A stretch of 64,000 bases of DNA, taken from NCBI GenBank assembly GCA_013815385.1, contig JACDGL010000001.1, forward strand, positions 372,001 through 436,000. Direction: 5' to 3'. This stretch comes from Taibaiella sp. (GTDB lineage Bacteria > Bacteroidota > Bacteroidia > Chitinophagales > Chitinophagaceae). This document shows positions 1 to 8,364 of this stretch, piece by piece. The notes beneath the pieces were generated by a model. The model had not been told where the DNA came from, did no database searches, and worked only from the letters and a program-made list of their open reading frames with translations. Positions within the stretch are counted from its first letter, which is position 1; each line of letters opens with the position of its first letter. A program made the position numbers and the translations under genes.

Positions 1-500
<500 letters not shown>

Positions 501-582
501 CTAAGTGTTTTAGTATTTATATAATAAGAAATTGCGATCGCGATGTAACAGCCAATGAAACATGCTATTTTCATTATGATAC

Positions 583-590
583 CAAATTTA
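583..590 (-). promoter_or_regulatory. Possible -7 element upstream of katG
   Basis: On the minus strand this reads TAAATTTG, matching the Bacteroidota -7 consensus TANNTTTG, about 86 nt before the katG start. No convincing TTG or TTTG lies about 19 bp further upstream, so the assignment is weak. Confidence 0.35.
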
Positions 591-832
591 GCCTATTACC
601 ACACACTATCATTCCTTCAGCACATTGTTTACCCTAATGATAAAATTGGAATAATTGATATAGTTGTTCAGAAAGACTGGAAACCAGGCTGAATATTCGG
701 TCTATTTCAATCTTTCTATACCAAACAGCACTTTAATTTTTGATGACCTGATTCTGCTGCTCGTATCTTTAAGTTAAGTACTAATTACAAAAAGAACAGC
801 CCGAAGCTTTAATCAGTTAGTTGACCCAATTT

Positions 833-906
833 GGTTGCATCTTTTTTTAAAAAATTAAGATGCTACAAATGACGCAACCAAAATTTGATCGTTTTTTAAA
901 ATTTTG
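833..906. repeat. Nested inverted repeats
   Basis: Three inverted repeats overlap: GGTTGC (833-838) with GCAACC (874-879); GCATCTT (837-843) with AAGATGC (857-863); and CAAAATTT (879-886) with AAATTTTG (899-906). All arms are perfect. The first and second share bases and so are partly exclusive. Function is unknown; a protein-binding site or a structured transcript end are possible. Confidence 0.6.
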
Positions 907-922
907 ATGATTGGACTAAAAC

Positions 923-957
923 AAAAAAGCCCGCAAATTATGTATTTGCAGGCTTTT
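923..957 (-). terminator. Terminator of the tRNA-Gly/tRNA-Leu transcript
   Basis: AAAAGCCCGCAAAT (925-938) pairs with ATTTGCAGGCTTTT (944-957) with one mismatch and a 5-nt loop. Read on the minus strand the stem is followed by a T run, 20 nt past the tRNA-Leu 3' end, as expected for an intrinsic terminator. Confidence 0.85.
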
Positions 958-977
958 GTAAGCTTTGATAGTGCTTT

Positions 978-1066
978 TGGTGCCCCAGACGGGAATTGAA
1001 CCCGTACACGCATTACTGCATACAGGATTTTAAGTCCTGCGCGTCTACCAATTCCGCCACCAGGGC
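978..1066 (-). tRNA. tRNA-Leu (anticodon TAA)
   Basis: The 89-nt gene folds into a full cloverleaf with a long variable arm. The anticodon stem CAGGA/TCCTG encloses CTTAAAA, giving anticodon TAA, which reads UUA codons. T arm ACGGG-TTCAATT-CCCGT. The acceptor stem GCCCTGG/CTGGGGC has two G-U wobble pairs. Discriminator A is followed by an encoded CCA (978-980), unlike the neighbouring tRNA-Gly. It is second in the minus-strand transcript after tRNA-Gly. Confidence 0.97.
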
Positions 1067-1089
1067 ATTCATAATAGTGCATAAACAAA

Positions 1090-1119
1090 AAATTCCAAAC
1101 CATCTACGGCCTGGAATTT
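1090..1119 (-). other. Hairpin between the two tRNA genes
   Basis: AAATTCCA (1090-1097) and TGGAATTT (1112-1119) form a perfect 8-bp stem with a 14-nt loop, followed on the minus strand by a T run. It lies between tRNA-Gly and tRNA-Leu and could be a processing signal or an attenuator-like partial terminator. Confidence 0.5.
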
Positions 1120-1125
1120 CTGTTG

Positions 1126-1198
<73 letters not shown>

Positions 1199-1222
1199 AT
1201 ATTGTTAAGAACTTTGGGATGG

Positions 1223-1253
1223 CAAAGATAGTGGAGATTGAGAAAATACCAAA
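1223..1253 (-). promoter_or_regulatory. Promoter of the tRNA-Gly/tRNA-Leu operon
   Basis: On the minus strand the sequence is TTTG (1253-1250), 19 bp spacer, then TATCTTTG (1230-1223). This is a full match to the Bacteroidota promoter TTTG-N19-TANNTTTG. The -7 box ends 24 nt before the mature tRNA-Gly 5' end. Confidence 0.8.
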
Positions 1254-1283
1254 CCTTAAAACGAAAAAATATTTCTCTTATAC

Positions 1284-1291
1284 TATCTTTG
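1284..1291 (+). promoter_or_regulatory. -7 element of ccmB
   Basis: TATCTTTG matches TANNTTTG and ends 10 nt before the ccmB ATG, so the transcript would have little or no leader. No clear -33 element is seen. Confidence 0.55.
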
Positions 1292-1301
1292 GCAACATAC
1301 T

Positions 1302-1952
1302 ATGTCTCCCCTGTTTTCGCTTGTTAAAAAAGACCTGCTCATAGAATGGCGCCAGAAGCATACGCTTTTTGGGGTATTGCTCTATGTAGGGTCCACAGTT
1401 TTTGTAGTATATATGATGAGCGGGCAGCCTGAAGGCCGTACCTGGAATGCACTGTTCTGGATCACCCAGCTGTTTGTTGCCACCAATGCGGTAGCTAAGA
1501 GCTTCCTGCAGGAGCATTCCAACCGCTTTCGTTACTATCATACATTGGTAAAGCCCGTAGTATTTATAGGAGCCAAAATGATATATAGCATTATCCTGCT
1601 TATGCTCATGAGCCTGGTTAGCCTATTACTGTTTTGTGTGCTCCTGGGTATGCCACTGGTACAGGTATCCCTGTTCCTGTGCATCAGTGCAGTAGGCAGC
1701 CTTAGCCTTGCAGTCGTGTTTACATTTTTATCCGCAATTGCGGCACGTGCCCAGCAGAATGCCGCCCTTATGGCCATATTAGGATTCCCATTAGTAACAC
1801 CGGTATTAATGATACTCAGCAACCTTGCCTTAAAAGCCATCTCAGATGTGTACCAGCCTGGCTGGTGGATGCTGGCCGGTATATTGCTGCTGCTCGATGT
1901 TTTGGTAGTAATATTGGGTCTGATACTATTCCCTTTCTTATGGCAGGAGTAA
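1302..1952 (+). CDS. ccmB: Haem exporter subunit CcmB (cytochrome c maturation ABC permease)
   Basis: This 216-residue protein is an integral membrane protein with about six hydrophobic segments and an N-terminus (SLVKKDLLIEWRQK) typical of CcmB. CcmB is the permease that, with the ATPase CcmA and with CcmC/CcmD, releases holo-CcmE during cytochrome c maturation. Length is normal (about 220). The sequence QGRT-like loop and the AAxxAQQNAAL segment before the last helices agree with the family. In many Bacteroidota ccmC follows directly; here the next gene is a TPR lipoprotein, so the partners must lie elsewhere. The start is supported by a TANNTTTG box just upstream. Confidence 0.88.
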   Translation: MSPLFSLVKKDLLIEWRQKHTLFGVLLYVGSTVFVVYMMSGQPEGRTWNALFWITQLFVATNAVAKSFLQEHSNRFRYYHTLVKPVVFIGAKMIYSIILLMLMSLVSLLLFCVLLGMPLVQVSLFLCISAVGSLSLAVVFTFLSAIAARAQQNAALMAILGFPLVTPVLMILSNLALKAISDVYQPGWWMLAGILLLLDVLVVILGLILFPFLWQE

Positions 1953-1992
1953 TGATCATTACCACAAAAAATACTTCTTTATATTTTAGTAT

Positions 1993-2994
1993 ATGCGCCC
2001 TATTCATATAATTGTGCTGCCAGTGATGATCAGTATGTATCTATTGGTCTCTTGTAGAAACCCACCGAAGAAAAATACAAATACCCTCAGCAATACCACC
2101 AGCCCTGCTATAGTAAAAGCCGACACTGCCGACGTGGACACCAACGCTGTTATCAATGCTCCCGAGCACCTACAGCCCGATGAAATAAATAGGATGTACC
2201 GTGCCGGTAAACTGTTTAAACACGCTAAAATAAAAGAAGCCATCCTTATATATGACACACTTATAAGTGGCAGGCCCGACAATAGTTTTTTTTACTCCTC
2301 AAGGGCTGCAGGTTATTACCAGATAGGCAAGCTGGATGAAGCAAAGAACGATTGCGAACAGGCACTGAAGCTAAACCCTGCCAATTACTATGCGCTATAT
2401 ACACAGGCCGAGGTACTTATTTATTTCAATAATTATGGGCCGGCAATTGCTTCTCTTACACGTGCAGTAAAGGCCAAATCCGACTATGCCCTTGCTTACA
2501 ATCTACGGGGAGTTGCACGGGGCAACATGGGCGATATTGCCAATGCTAAAGCAGACCTCGACCAGGCAGTAAAGATAAATGGCGCTGATCCGTCTGCTTA
2601 TTACAACAGGGCTTTGATATACAGTAAAATGAATATGCCCGATAGCGAAATAAAAGACTATGAGAAGGCATTGAAAATTTTCGCCCGCTATACAGAAGCA
2701 AGAAATAATCTGGGATTATTAAAAGAGAAATACCGGAAAGACTATACAGGTGCTTTACAGGAGTTTACAGAGATCCTGAAATATGAACCGACCAATGCCA
2801 AGGCCTACTACTGTAGGGGCAGGTGCAACGCCGATCTTAAAAACTACAAAGAGGCTATTGCAGATTATAACAAGGCAATAAAATTAAAAGCTGATTATAA
2901 AGTAGTTTACCTGAATAGGGCCGCGGCCTATGAGGCGCTGAAAGATGTGAAGAGCGCTCAGAAAGACAGAAGTACCGCAGCTACCCTTCACTGA
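1993..2994 (+). CDS. TPR-repeat lipoprotein
   Basis: A 333-residue protein with a lipoprotein signal peptide ending in LLVSC (lipid-modified Cys at residue 21), a short Ser/Thr/Asn-rich linker, and then about seven tetratricopeptide repeats from residue 65 to the end (for example repeats ending in LKLNP, VKING, LKYEP and IKLKA). TPR arrays bind proteins; the target is unknown. The lipoprotein is presumably held in the outer or inner membrane facing the periplasm. It follows ccmB by 40 bp on the same strand, which suggests co-transcription but does not prove a role in cytochrome c maturation. Its stop codon overlaps the end of the convergent NUDIX gene. Confidence 0.85.
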   Translation: MRPIHIIVLPVMISMYLLVSCRNPPKKNTNTLSNTTSPAIVKADTADVDTNAVINAPEHLQPDEINRMYRAGKLFKHAKIKEAILIYDTLISGRPDNSFFYSSRAAGYYQIGKLDEAKNDCEQALKLNPANYYALYTQAEVLIYFNNYGPAIASLTRAVKAKSDYALAYNLRGVARGNMGDIANAKADLDQAVKINGADPSAYYNRALIYSKMNMPDSEIKDYEKALKIFARYTEARNNLGLLKEKYRKDYTGALQEFTEILKYEPTNAKAYYCRGRCNADLKNYKEAIADYNKAIKLKADYKVVYLNRAAAYEALKDVKSAQKDRSTAATLH

Positions 2995-3466
2995 TCTGTA
3001 GCGCAGTGCATCAGCGCTGCCAGTTCGGTAATTAATTCCATTTGTGCCGGTATTATCTTCACGCGTGCCTCTTGTATGCTCATCCATTGCGCCCGGTCTA
3101 CTTCAGCATATTCTTTCATCTTGCTTTCATCTTGCCGCTCTTTGGTAGCCACTCTATAGTAAATGTATTGCTGGTAATATTTGCAGCATCCACGGCTCCC
3201 GCCGCTGCCCACGCATATACTATTTTACCACTCTTTTGTTTCACAGGTGTTAGTGTCGTAAAAGGTCCGGGAAGTAAAATCCCAACTTCTTCTTCAAATT
3301 CCCGTATAGCGGCAGCTAATGGATCCTCATCTGTAAACTCACCCTTGGGTATTGTCCACACCCCGTCATTTTTTCTCGCATAGTAGGGCCCTCCGGGATG
3401 CACCAATAGCAGCTTGGGGCCATTCTCTATCTTATAAAGCAATATACTGGCGCTCTTTCTTTTCAT
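2988..3466 (-). pseudogene. NUDIX hydrolase, frameshifted by an 11-bp tandem duplication
   Basis: Residues 1-113 (from the ATG at 3466) form the front of a NUDIX protein: PKGEF, then REFEEEVG of the NUDIX box, which binds the metal and catalyses hydrolysis of nucleoside diphosphate derivatives. The frame then ends early in KMKAR-stop. The rest of the domain, beginning KEYAEVDRAQW and ending at 2988, is in another frame. At the junction an 11-bp unit is repeated twice (3114-3124 and 3125-3135). Removing one copy restores one 155-residue frame, a normal length for this small NUDIX family. The box also has one residue fewer than usual between its first Gly and Glu. Most likely a recently broken gene. 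The convergent TPR gene overlaps its stop. Confidence 0.88.
3114..3135. repeat. 11-bp perfect tandem duplication inside the NUDIX gene
   Basis: TTTCATCTTGC occurs at 3114-3124 and again at 3125-3135 without any difference. Since 11 is not a multiple of three it shifts the reading frame of the gene. Confidence 0.97.
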
Positions 3467-3598
3467 GTTTCAGGGCTAATTGTGCATAAACCTCTACAAA
3501 AATCAGTTACATATCCTATTATTCGCATAGAATCATCTTTTCATATGCACAGTATGACAAAGTATAATTATAACTGTACTACCCTCCTGCCACTTTAG

Positions 3599-3647
3599 GT
3601 GCTGTAATAACCCTTCATCCCACCTTCTGGCATAGCTTTTACAGCAC
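3599..3647. repeat. Inverted repeat upstream of the KGG gene
   Basis: GTGCTGTAA (3599-3607) and TTACAGCAC (3639-3647) form perfect 9-bp arms 31 bp apart, ending 36 bp before the KGG start codon. The spacing of about four helical turns between arm centres would suit a regulator binding two half-sites; a stem-loop in the leader is the alternative. Confidence 0.5.
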
Positions 3648-3683
3648 TGTATATAAAGTACTTACTCTGAAAATCAGATCACT

Positions 3684-3965
3684 ATGGAAAATACTAATCA
3701 ACAAACAAACGGGCAGGACAATACTGGCACAAATAGCAAAAAGACCGGTACCGCTAATCGTGGTTTTGCTTCAATGAAACCAGACCAGCAGCGCGAGATT
3801 GCCAGTAAAGGCGGACAGGCAGCACACAAGCAAGGTGTAGCACATAAATGGACAGCCGAGGAAGCACGGGAAGCAGGTCGCAAAGGCGGTCAGGCATCAC
3901 ATGTAAATCGTAATACAAATAAAGATACCAATCTGGAAAGTAATGACTCAATAGGTACACCCTGA
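3684..3965 (+). CDS. KGG-repeat general stress protein (Con-10/GsiB type)
   Basis: A 93-residue, highly hydrophilic protein with the two conserved blocks of the KGG family: RGFASM...QREIASKGGQAAH (residues about 27-50) and WTAEEAREAGRKGGQASH (about 56-74). The family includes Bacillus GsiB and fungal Con-10, small hydrophilin-like proteins induced by desiccation, osmotic or general stress. The N- and C-terminal tails are Asn/Thr-rich and probably disordered. No signal peptide; cytoplasmic. It is monocistronic, with an inverted repeat upstream and a strong terminator downstream, which fits separate stress control. Confidence 0.88.
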   Translation: MENTNQQTNGQDNTGTNSKKTGTANRGFASMKPDQQREIASKGGQAAHKQGVAHKWTAEEAREAGRKGGQASHVNRNTNKDTNLESNDSIGTP

Positions 3966-3981
3966 TTGTCAGGCGATCCTC

Positions 3982-4017
3982 AACTAAATAGCCATGGTCA
4001 TCCATGGCTATTTAGTT
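3982..4017. terminator. Bidirectional terminator between KGG gene and FAD dehydrogenase
   Basis: A perfect 16-bp stem, AACTAAATAGCCATGG (3982-3997) with CCATGGCTATTTAGTT (4002-4017), closed by a 4-nt loop. It separates two convergent genes and touches the stop codon of the minus-strand gene. Confidence 0.9.
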
Positions 4018-5576
4018 TACTTATTTTTCTTTGCAGCAATGATCTCAGCTACCCTTTCACCGTCAATGGCTGCTGATACAATTCCCCCTGCATAGCCCGC
4101 TCCCTCGCCGCAGGGATACAATCCTTTTATTTCGGGATGTTGTAACATTTCCTGGTCACGGGGTATGCGTACGGGCGAACTCGTGCGCGATTCGGTAGCT
4201 ACTAATAAAGCTTCATTGGTATAATACCCTTTCATTTTTTTACCAAAATCACCCATTGCTTTTTTTAATGCCTGCGTTATTGCCACGGGCAATACATCCT
4301 TTATAGCACTGCTGTGTACACCCGGCAGGTAAGAGCATGCGGGTAAGGTAGAAGATACGGTATCATTTACAAAATCGACCATACGCTGCGCAGGTGCTGC
4401 CAGGTGTCCGCCACCCGCATCAAAAGCGCGTCGCTCCACCATCTGCTGAAAATGCATACCTGCCAGCGGTCCCGTGAAGCCGTATTGGGCATAATCTTTC
4501 TCATTTACTGCTACAACGGTTCCCGAATTGGCAAAAGGATTATTTCTCTTAGAGGGCGACCAGCCGTTTACTACTATCTCACCCGGTGCGGTGGCAGCAG
4601 GCGCTATGATGCCGCCCGGGCACATGCAAAAGGAGAACACACCCCGCCCATACTCCTGCGCTACTACCGAATAGCTGGCAGGGGGCAGGTAGGGATCACG
4701 TACCTCACAATGGTATTGCACCTGGTCTATTAAAAATTGCGGATGCTCTATGCGCACCCCTAACGCAAATGGCTTGGCTTCTATTGCTATCTTTTTCCTG
4801 TCCAGCAGCTCAAATATATCGCGTGCCGAGTGGCCGGTAGCAAGTATTATTTCGGTACACGCTATCGTATTATTATTAGCGGTTTTTACTCCGGCTACCT
4901 GGTCGTCGTTAAGTATTATATCTACAAGCCGGGTATCAAAATGCACCTCCCCACCACATTCTATTATAGCCTCCCGCATTGCGGTAATGATATGGGGTAA
5001 TTTGTTAGTGCCTATATGGGGATGTGCATCGTATAAGATGTCACTTTCAGCGCCAAAGTGATGGAACATTTGCAGTATGCGCTGCACATTGCCACGCTTG
5101 GTAGCACGGGTATATAGTTTGCCATCGCTATACGTGCCCGCCCCACCCTCGCCAAAGCAGTAGTTCGATTCCGGGTTTACTATTCCCTCCTTATTCATCG
5201 CTGCAAGGTCCCTCCGCCTGCTGCGCACGTCCTTTCCCCTTTCCAGTATTATCGGTTTAACACCTTCATTTATCAGCCTTATAGCAGCGAACAGGCCGGC
5301 TGGCCCTGCGCCTGCAATAACTACGTGCGGGGCCTTGGTAACATTTTTTAGTTGCGGATCGAATAGGGTAGGTTTTGGCACCTGTTCATCAATGAATACT
5401 TCCAGTAGCAGAATTACCTTGGGCTGGCGGCCACGGGCATCTATTGATCTTTTTCGGAGGATATACCCGGTTATCTTTTTTGCTGAAACACCTGTTTCAG
5501 CAGCTATAGCATTTTTTATGGTGCCGTCGTCGGTCGCCTCCAAAGGACTGAGCGATATAGTTATTGTTTTGGTCAT
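4017..5576 (-). CDS. FAD-dependent dehydrogenase of the COG2509 family
   Basis: 519 residues. After an N-terminal domain of about 80 residues, a dinucleotide-binding motif IAGAGPAGLFAAIR (residues 87-100) opens the FAD domain. The family block CFGEGGAGTYSDGKLYTR follows at about 140-157, and a C-terminal GEGAGYAGGIVSAAIDG completes the flavin site. This architecture is that of the COG2509 flavoproteins (about 520-550 residues), whose substrate is not known. No signal peptide; cytoplasmic. It lies 36 bp behind dsbD on the same strand and may be co-transcribed with it, but this does not establish a shared pathway. Confidence 0.85.
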   Translation of the reverse strand: MTKTITISLSPLEATDDGTIKNAIAAETGVSAKKITGYILRKRSIDARGRQPKVILLLEVFIDEQVPKPTLFDPQLKNVTKAPHVVIAGAGPAGLFAAIRLINEGVKPIILERGKDVRSRRRDLAAMNKEGIVNPESNYCFGEGGAGTYSDGKLYTRATKRGNVQRILQMFHHFGAESDILYDAHPHIGTNKLPHIITAMREAIIECGGEVHFDTRLVDIILNDDQVAGVKTANNNTIACTEIILATGHSARDIFELLDRKKIAIEAKPFALGVRIEHPQFLIDQVQYHCEVRDPYLPPASYSVVAQEYGRGVFSFCMCPGGIIAPAATAPGEIVVNGWSPSKRNNPFANSGTVVAVNEKDYAQYGFTGPLAGMHFQQMVERRAFDAGGGHLAAPAQRMVDFVNDTVSSTLPACSYLPGVHSSAIKDVLPVAITQALKKAMGDFGKKMKGYYTNEALLVATESRTSSPVRIPRDQEMLQHPEIKGLYPCGEGAGYAGGIVSAAIDGERVAEIIAAKKNK

Positions 5577-5612
5577 TGCGTTAGGTTTTTATCCTAAAAG
5601 CAAGGCGCAGTT

Positions 5613-7712
5613 TTAATGTGCCTTTTTATAATTCTCTTTCACCTTATCCAGGTGTGCTATAAATTTTTCCACATCAGGATCATAAGAATAACCACCTTCT
5701 ATTAATTGTACCCCATTCTCATCTACATAGTAGTACAAGGGCTGCGAATTAGATTTGAATTTATCAGCCTGTAGCTCTTCGTTCTTATCCCCTACTGTTA
5801 CCACCTGCGATTGTAATGCCTGCGAAAAATGTTGTTCCCCGGCAGGAAGCTCCCGCTTATCATAATCAGAGTATAAGGAGACAACTATAAAATCATTTTT
5901 CAATCGTTTCATTACCTCGGGATTCGACCACACCTGCGACTCCATTTTGCGGCAGTTAACACAATTAATGCCTGTAAAATCAAGCATTACCGGCTTTTTT
6001 AATTTTTTAGAGGCTGCCAGTGCTTCATCATAATCAAAGAAGGTTACAAGCCCTGAATTTCTTACAATAGGTGGCTCATATATCTTCATTTCTTCTGCAT
6101 ACTTTACCGGTACAAGATCTGTATTTCTTTCAGTTGCCGGTCCGTTACCATTAGCTATAAAATCTTGGGTGCCAAGTGGCGGCACAAACTGGCTCATGCC
6201 ATTCAGCGGGGCGCCCCACATACCGGGTACCAGGTACACTGCAAAAGAAAAGCAGGATATGGCAAGAAATAATTTGAACAGGGAAACATATTCCTGCCCA
6301 TATACATTTTTAGGGGTCACATCATCGTGCGATAGTTTTAATTTGCCCAGCAGGTACATACCAAGCATTACAGCCAATACTATCCATATAGCTATAAATA
6401 TCTCACGGTCCAGCAATCTCCAGCCGCGGGCAAGATCTGCATTCGATAAGAACTTAAGTGCTAATGCCAGTTCTATAAATCCAAGGGTCACTTTTACCTG
6501 GTTCAGCCAGCCACCTGAGCTTGCTATTTTATTCAGCATGCCCGGAAATACAGCAAATAAAGCAAAAGGCAATGCCAGCCCTACCGAAAACCCGAACATA
6601 CCCAGCGCAGGGCCTACTATACCGCCTCTTCCTGCCAGTACCAGTAATGGGCCTACTATCGGTCCGGTACACGAAAAGGAAACGATCACCAGGGTCAGCG
6701 CCATAAAGAATATTCCGCCAAAGCTCCCTGTACCTGCCTTCGAGTCTGTTTTACTCGTCCATGAAGACGGCAGGGTAATTTCAAAAGCCCCAAGAAAGGA
6801 GATACCGAATAGGATAAATACGCCAAAGAAAAACAGGTTGGCTATCCAGTTTGTGGATAGATTGTTCAGCGCATTAGAGCCGAATAATGCTGATATCAAC
6901 ACACCAAGAACTGTGAAAATAATGATGATGGAAAGCGAATAATAGATAGCATTGCGGATACCTTGCGCTCGTGTTTTACTTCTTTTAGTAAAGAAGCTGA
7001 CGGTTATGGGTATCATAGAATATACACACGGCGTCAGTACTGCCAATAGCCCCCCTATTAATGCTTCAAAGAACAAAAGGAATAGTGATTTCTTCTGTTC
7101 TTTATCAATGATGGCAGCCTTAGTCTTTATTGTGGTTACAGTTTTGCTGGTATCAGTGGCAGTCAATGCCGCAACCCCGGTTTGGTGTGTAGTATCTGTA
7201 ATAGCAGGTGCAGAAACAATAGCAGTGGCCGCAGTGTCTGTTCCTGCGCCCGCATCAGTTATATTAAATGTGAATGGCTTTGTTTTTGGAGGCAGGCAAA
7301 ACTCGTGATTGCATATCTGGTATTTCTGTTTGCCTTTTATTATGGTGTTCCCATGTATTTCCGCCGGCTGTGTGTAGGTGGCTGATTTTTCAAAATACTT
7401 TATGGTTCCTACATCTTCTACCTTTTCAGTTATCAGCTTACCGGCTTCTTTTATCTTGCCTATCAGTTTTATGTTGCTGTTCTTATCGAACTGGAATGCA
7501 GGCGATATGAGTGTGCCATCACCACCGGGGGCCATTGAATAAATATGAAAAGCGTCGGTCAACTTTAAATGGAAAATAAGGTTGTATTTATCTCCCTTTA
7601 TCTTCTTGGCTTCCAGCGTCCAGGTAGTGGGGTCCTGTGTTATCTGCCCAAAAGAGTTGTAAGTAAGTACGATGCTTAAAAAAGCGAATAGTGCAATACG
7701 GAGCACCTTCAT
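5613..7712 (-). CDS. dsbD: Thiol:disulfide interchange protein DsbD
   Basis: 699 residues in the full three-domain order. A signal peptide ends near residue 23. The periplasmic alpha domain follows with its cysteine pair in CNHEFC (C134, C139). A Thr/Ala-rich linker leads to the eight-helix membrane domain (about 208-480) with the conserved cysteines in LTPCVYSMIP and FSCTGPIVGP. The periplasmic thioredoxin-like gamma domain has CVNC (C584, C587). DsbD carries electrons from cytoplasmic thioredoxin to periplasmic reductases, including those for cytochrome c maturation; ccmB lies 4 kb away. A well-formed promoter is seen upstream. The next gene upstream encodes a free copy of the alpha domain. 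Confidence 0.95.
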   Translation of the reverse strand: MKVLRIALFAFLSIVLTYNSFGQITQDPTTWTLEAKKIKGDKYNLIFHLKLTDAFHIYSMAPGGDGTLISPAFQFDKNSNIKLIGKIKEAGKLITEKVEDVGTIKYFEKSATYTQPAEIHGNTIIKGKQKYQICNHEFCLPPKTKPFTFNITDAGAGTDTAATAIVSAPAITDTTHQTGVAALTATDTSKTVTTIKTKAAIIDKEQKKSLFLLFFEALIGGLLAVLTPCVYSMIPITVSFFTKRSKTRAQGIRNAIYYSLSIIIIFTVLGVLISALFGSNALNNLSTNWIANLFFFGVFILFGISFLGAFEITLPSSWTSKTDSKAGTGSFGGIFFMALTLVIVSFSCTGPIVGPLLVLAGRGGIVGPALGMFGFSVGLALPFALFAVFPGMLNKIASSGGWLNQVKVTLGFIELALALKFLSNADLARGWRLLDREIFIAIWIVLAVMLGMYLLGKLKLSHDDVTPKNVYGQEYVSLFKLFLAISCFSFAVYLVPGMWGAPLNGMSQFVPPLGTQDFIANGNGPATERNTDLVPVKYAEEMKIYEPPIVRNSGLVTFFDYDEALAASKKLKKPVMLDFTGINCVNCRKMESQVWSNPEVMKRLKNDFIVVSLYSDYDKRELPAGEQHFSQALQSQVVTVGDKNEELQADKFKSNSQPLYYYVDENGVQLIEGGYSYDPDVEKFIAHLDKVKENYKKAH

Positions 7713-7761
7713 GGGCTGCTGTTTAATAATTAAGAATGCTTAAGGACGTTATATACGGGTA

Positions 7762-7792
7762 CAAACATAAGACAGCATTTGGCAGGGTACAA
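7762..7792 (-). promoter_or_regulatory. Promoter of dsbD
   Basis: On the minus strand: TTG (7792-7790), 20-bp spacer, TATGTTTG (7769-7762). The -7 box ends 49 nt before the dsbD ATG. Confidence 0.7.
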
Positions 7793-7826
7793 GCTAGTAT
7801 TGTTTGTACTAATTAAACGTTAATCC

Positions 7827-8318
7827 TTATTTAAGCTCAAACCTGAATGACAATGTTTTAGGAGGCAGGCATATCTCATCACTGCATACCTGGTATAGAT
7901 GCTTGCCGGTAACAACGGCGGTACCTTTTACCTGTACTATTTGTGTATAGTCCACGCCATCTTTATAATAGGTCACCTTCCCGTCTATTCCGGTCATAGT
8001 AGTTACTACAGGCCTGCCGTTTTCCGTTACATCTCCGGCCAGGTGTATCATGTTGTTTTTATCAAAGGTGAACGAAGGAGCTATTTCCAGGCCATCTCCA
8101 CCCGGCCTCAGTGACCATACATGCCAGGCTTCCTTCAGCTTCAGGTGAAAGATAAGTTCATATTCGTTCGCATTATGTTTCTTCACTTCATAGCTCCAGG
8201 TAGTAGGGTCAGTAATGCCTTGCTGTATGCTACCAGGTTTTTGCAGCGATATCTGGGCGGGAACCTTACTTGCCATAAATAGGGCTGCAACAAGTAATGC
8301 ATATTTAAATAGCTTCAT
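7827..8318 (-). CDS. Stand-alone DsbD alpha-domain protein
   Basis: 163 residues: a signal peptide (cleavage near VPAQ, residue 22) followed by one domain closely resembling the N-terminal domain of the DsbD encoded just downstream. Shared features are DPTTW near the start, the motif HVWSLRPGGDG (HIYSMAPGGDG in DsbD), and the redox pair in CSDEIC (C145, C150). In DsbD this domain takes electrons from the gamma domain and passes them to client proteins. A free periplasmic copy could be an extra client-specific reductant or a soluble shuttle for DsbD. The two are tandem duplicates and the one downstream has its own promoter. Redox role is inferred from the conserved cysteines. Confidence 0.9.
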   Translation of the reverse strand: MKLFKYALLVAALFMASKVPAQISLQKPGSIQQGITDPTTWSYEVKKHNANEYELIFHLKLKEAWHVWSLRPGGDGLEIAPSFTFDKNNMIHLAGDVTENGRPVVTTMTGIDGKVTYYKDGVDYTQIVQVKGTAVVTGKHLYQVCSDEICLPPKTLSFRFELK

Positions 8319-8364
8319 AATAATTTTGTTATAGCATTAAAGTTAACTGAATAATTAATGATAG

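Noticed and set aside
3114-3135. Programmed frameshift in the NUDIX gene
   Set aside because: There is no slippery heptamer or downstream stem; the exact 11-bp tandem duplication explains the shift better.
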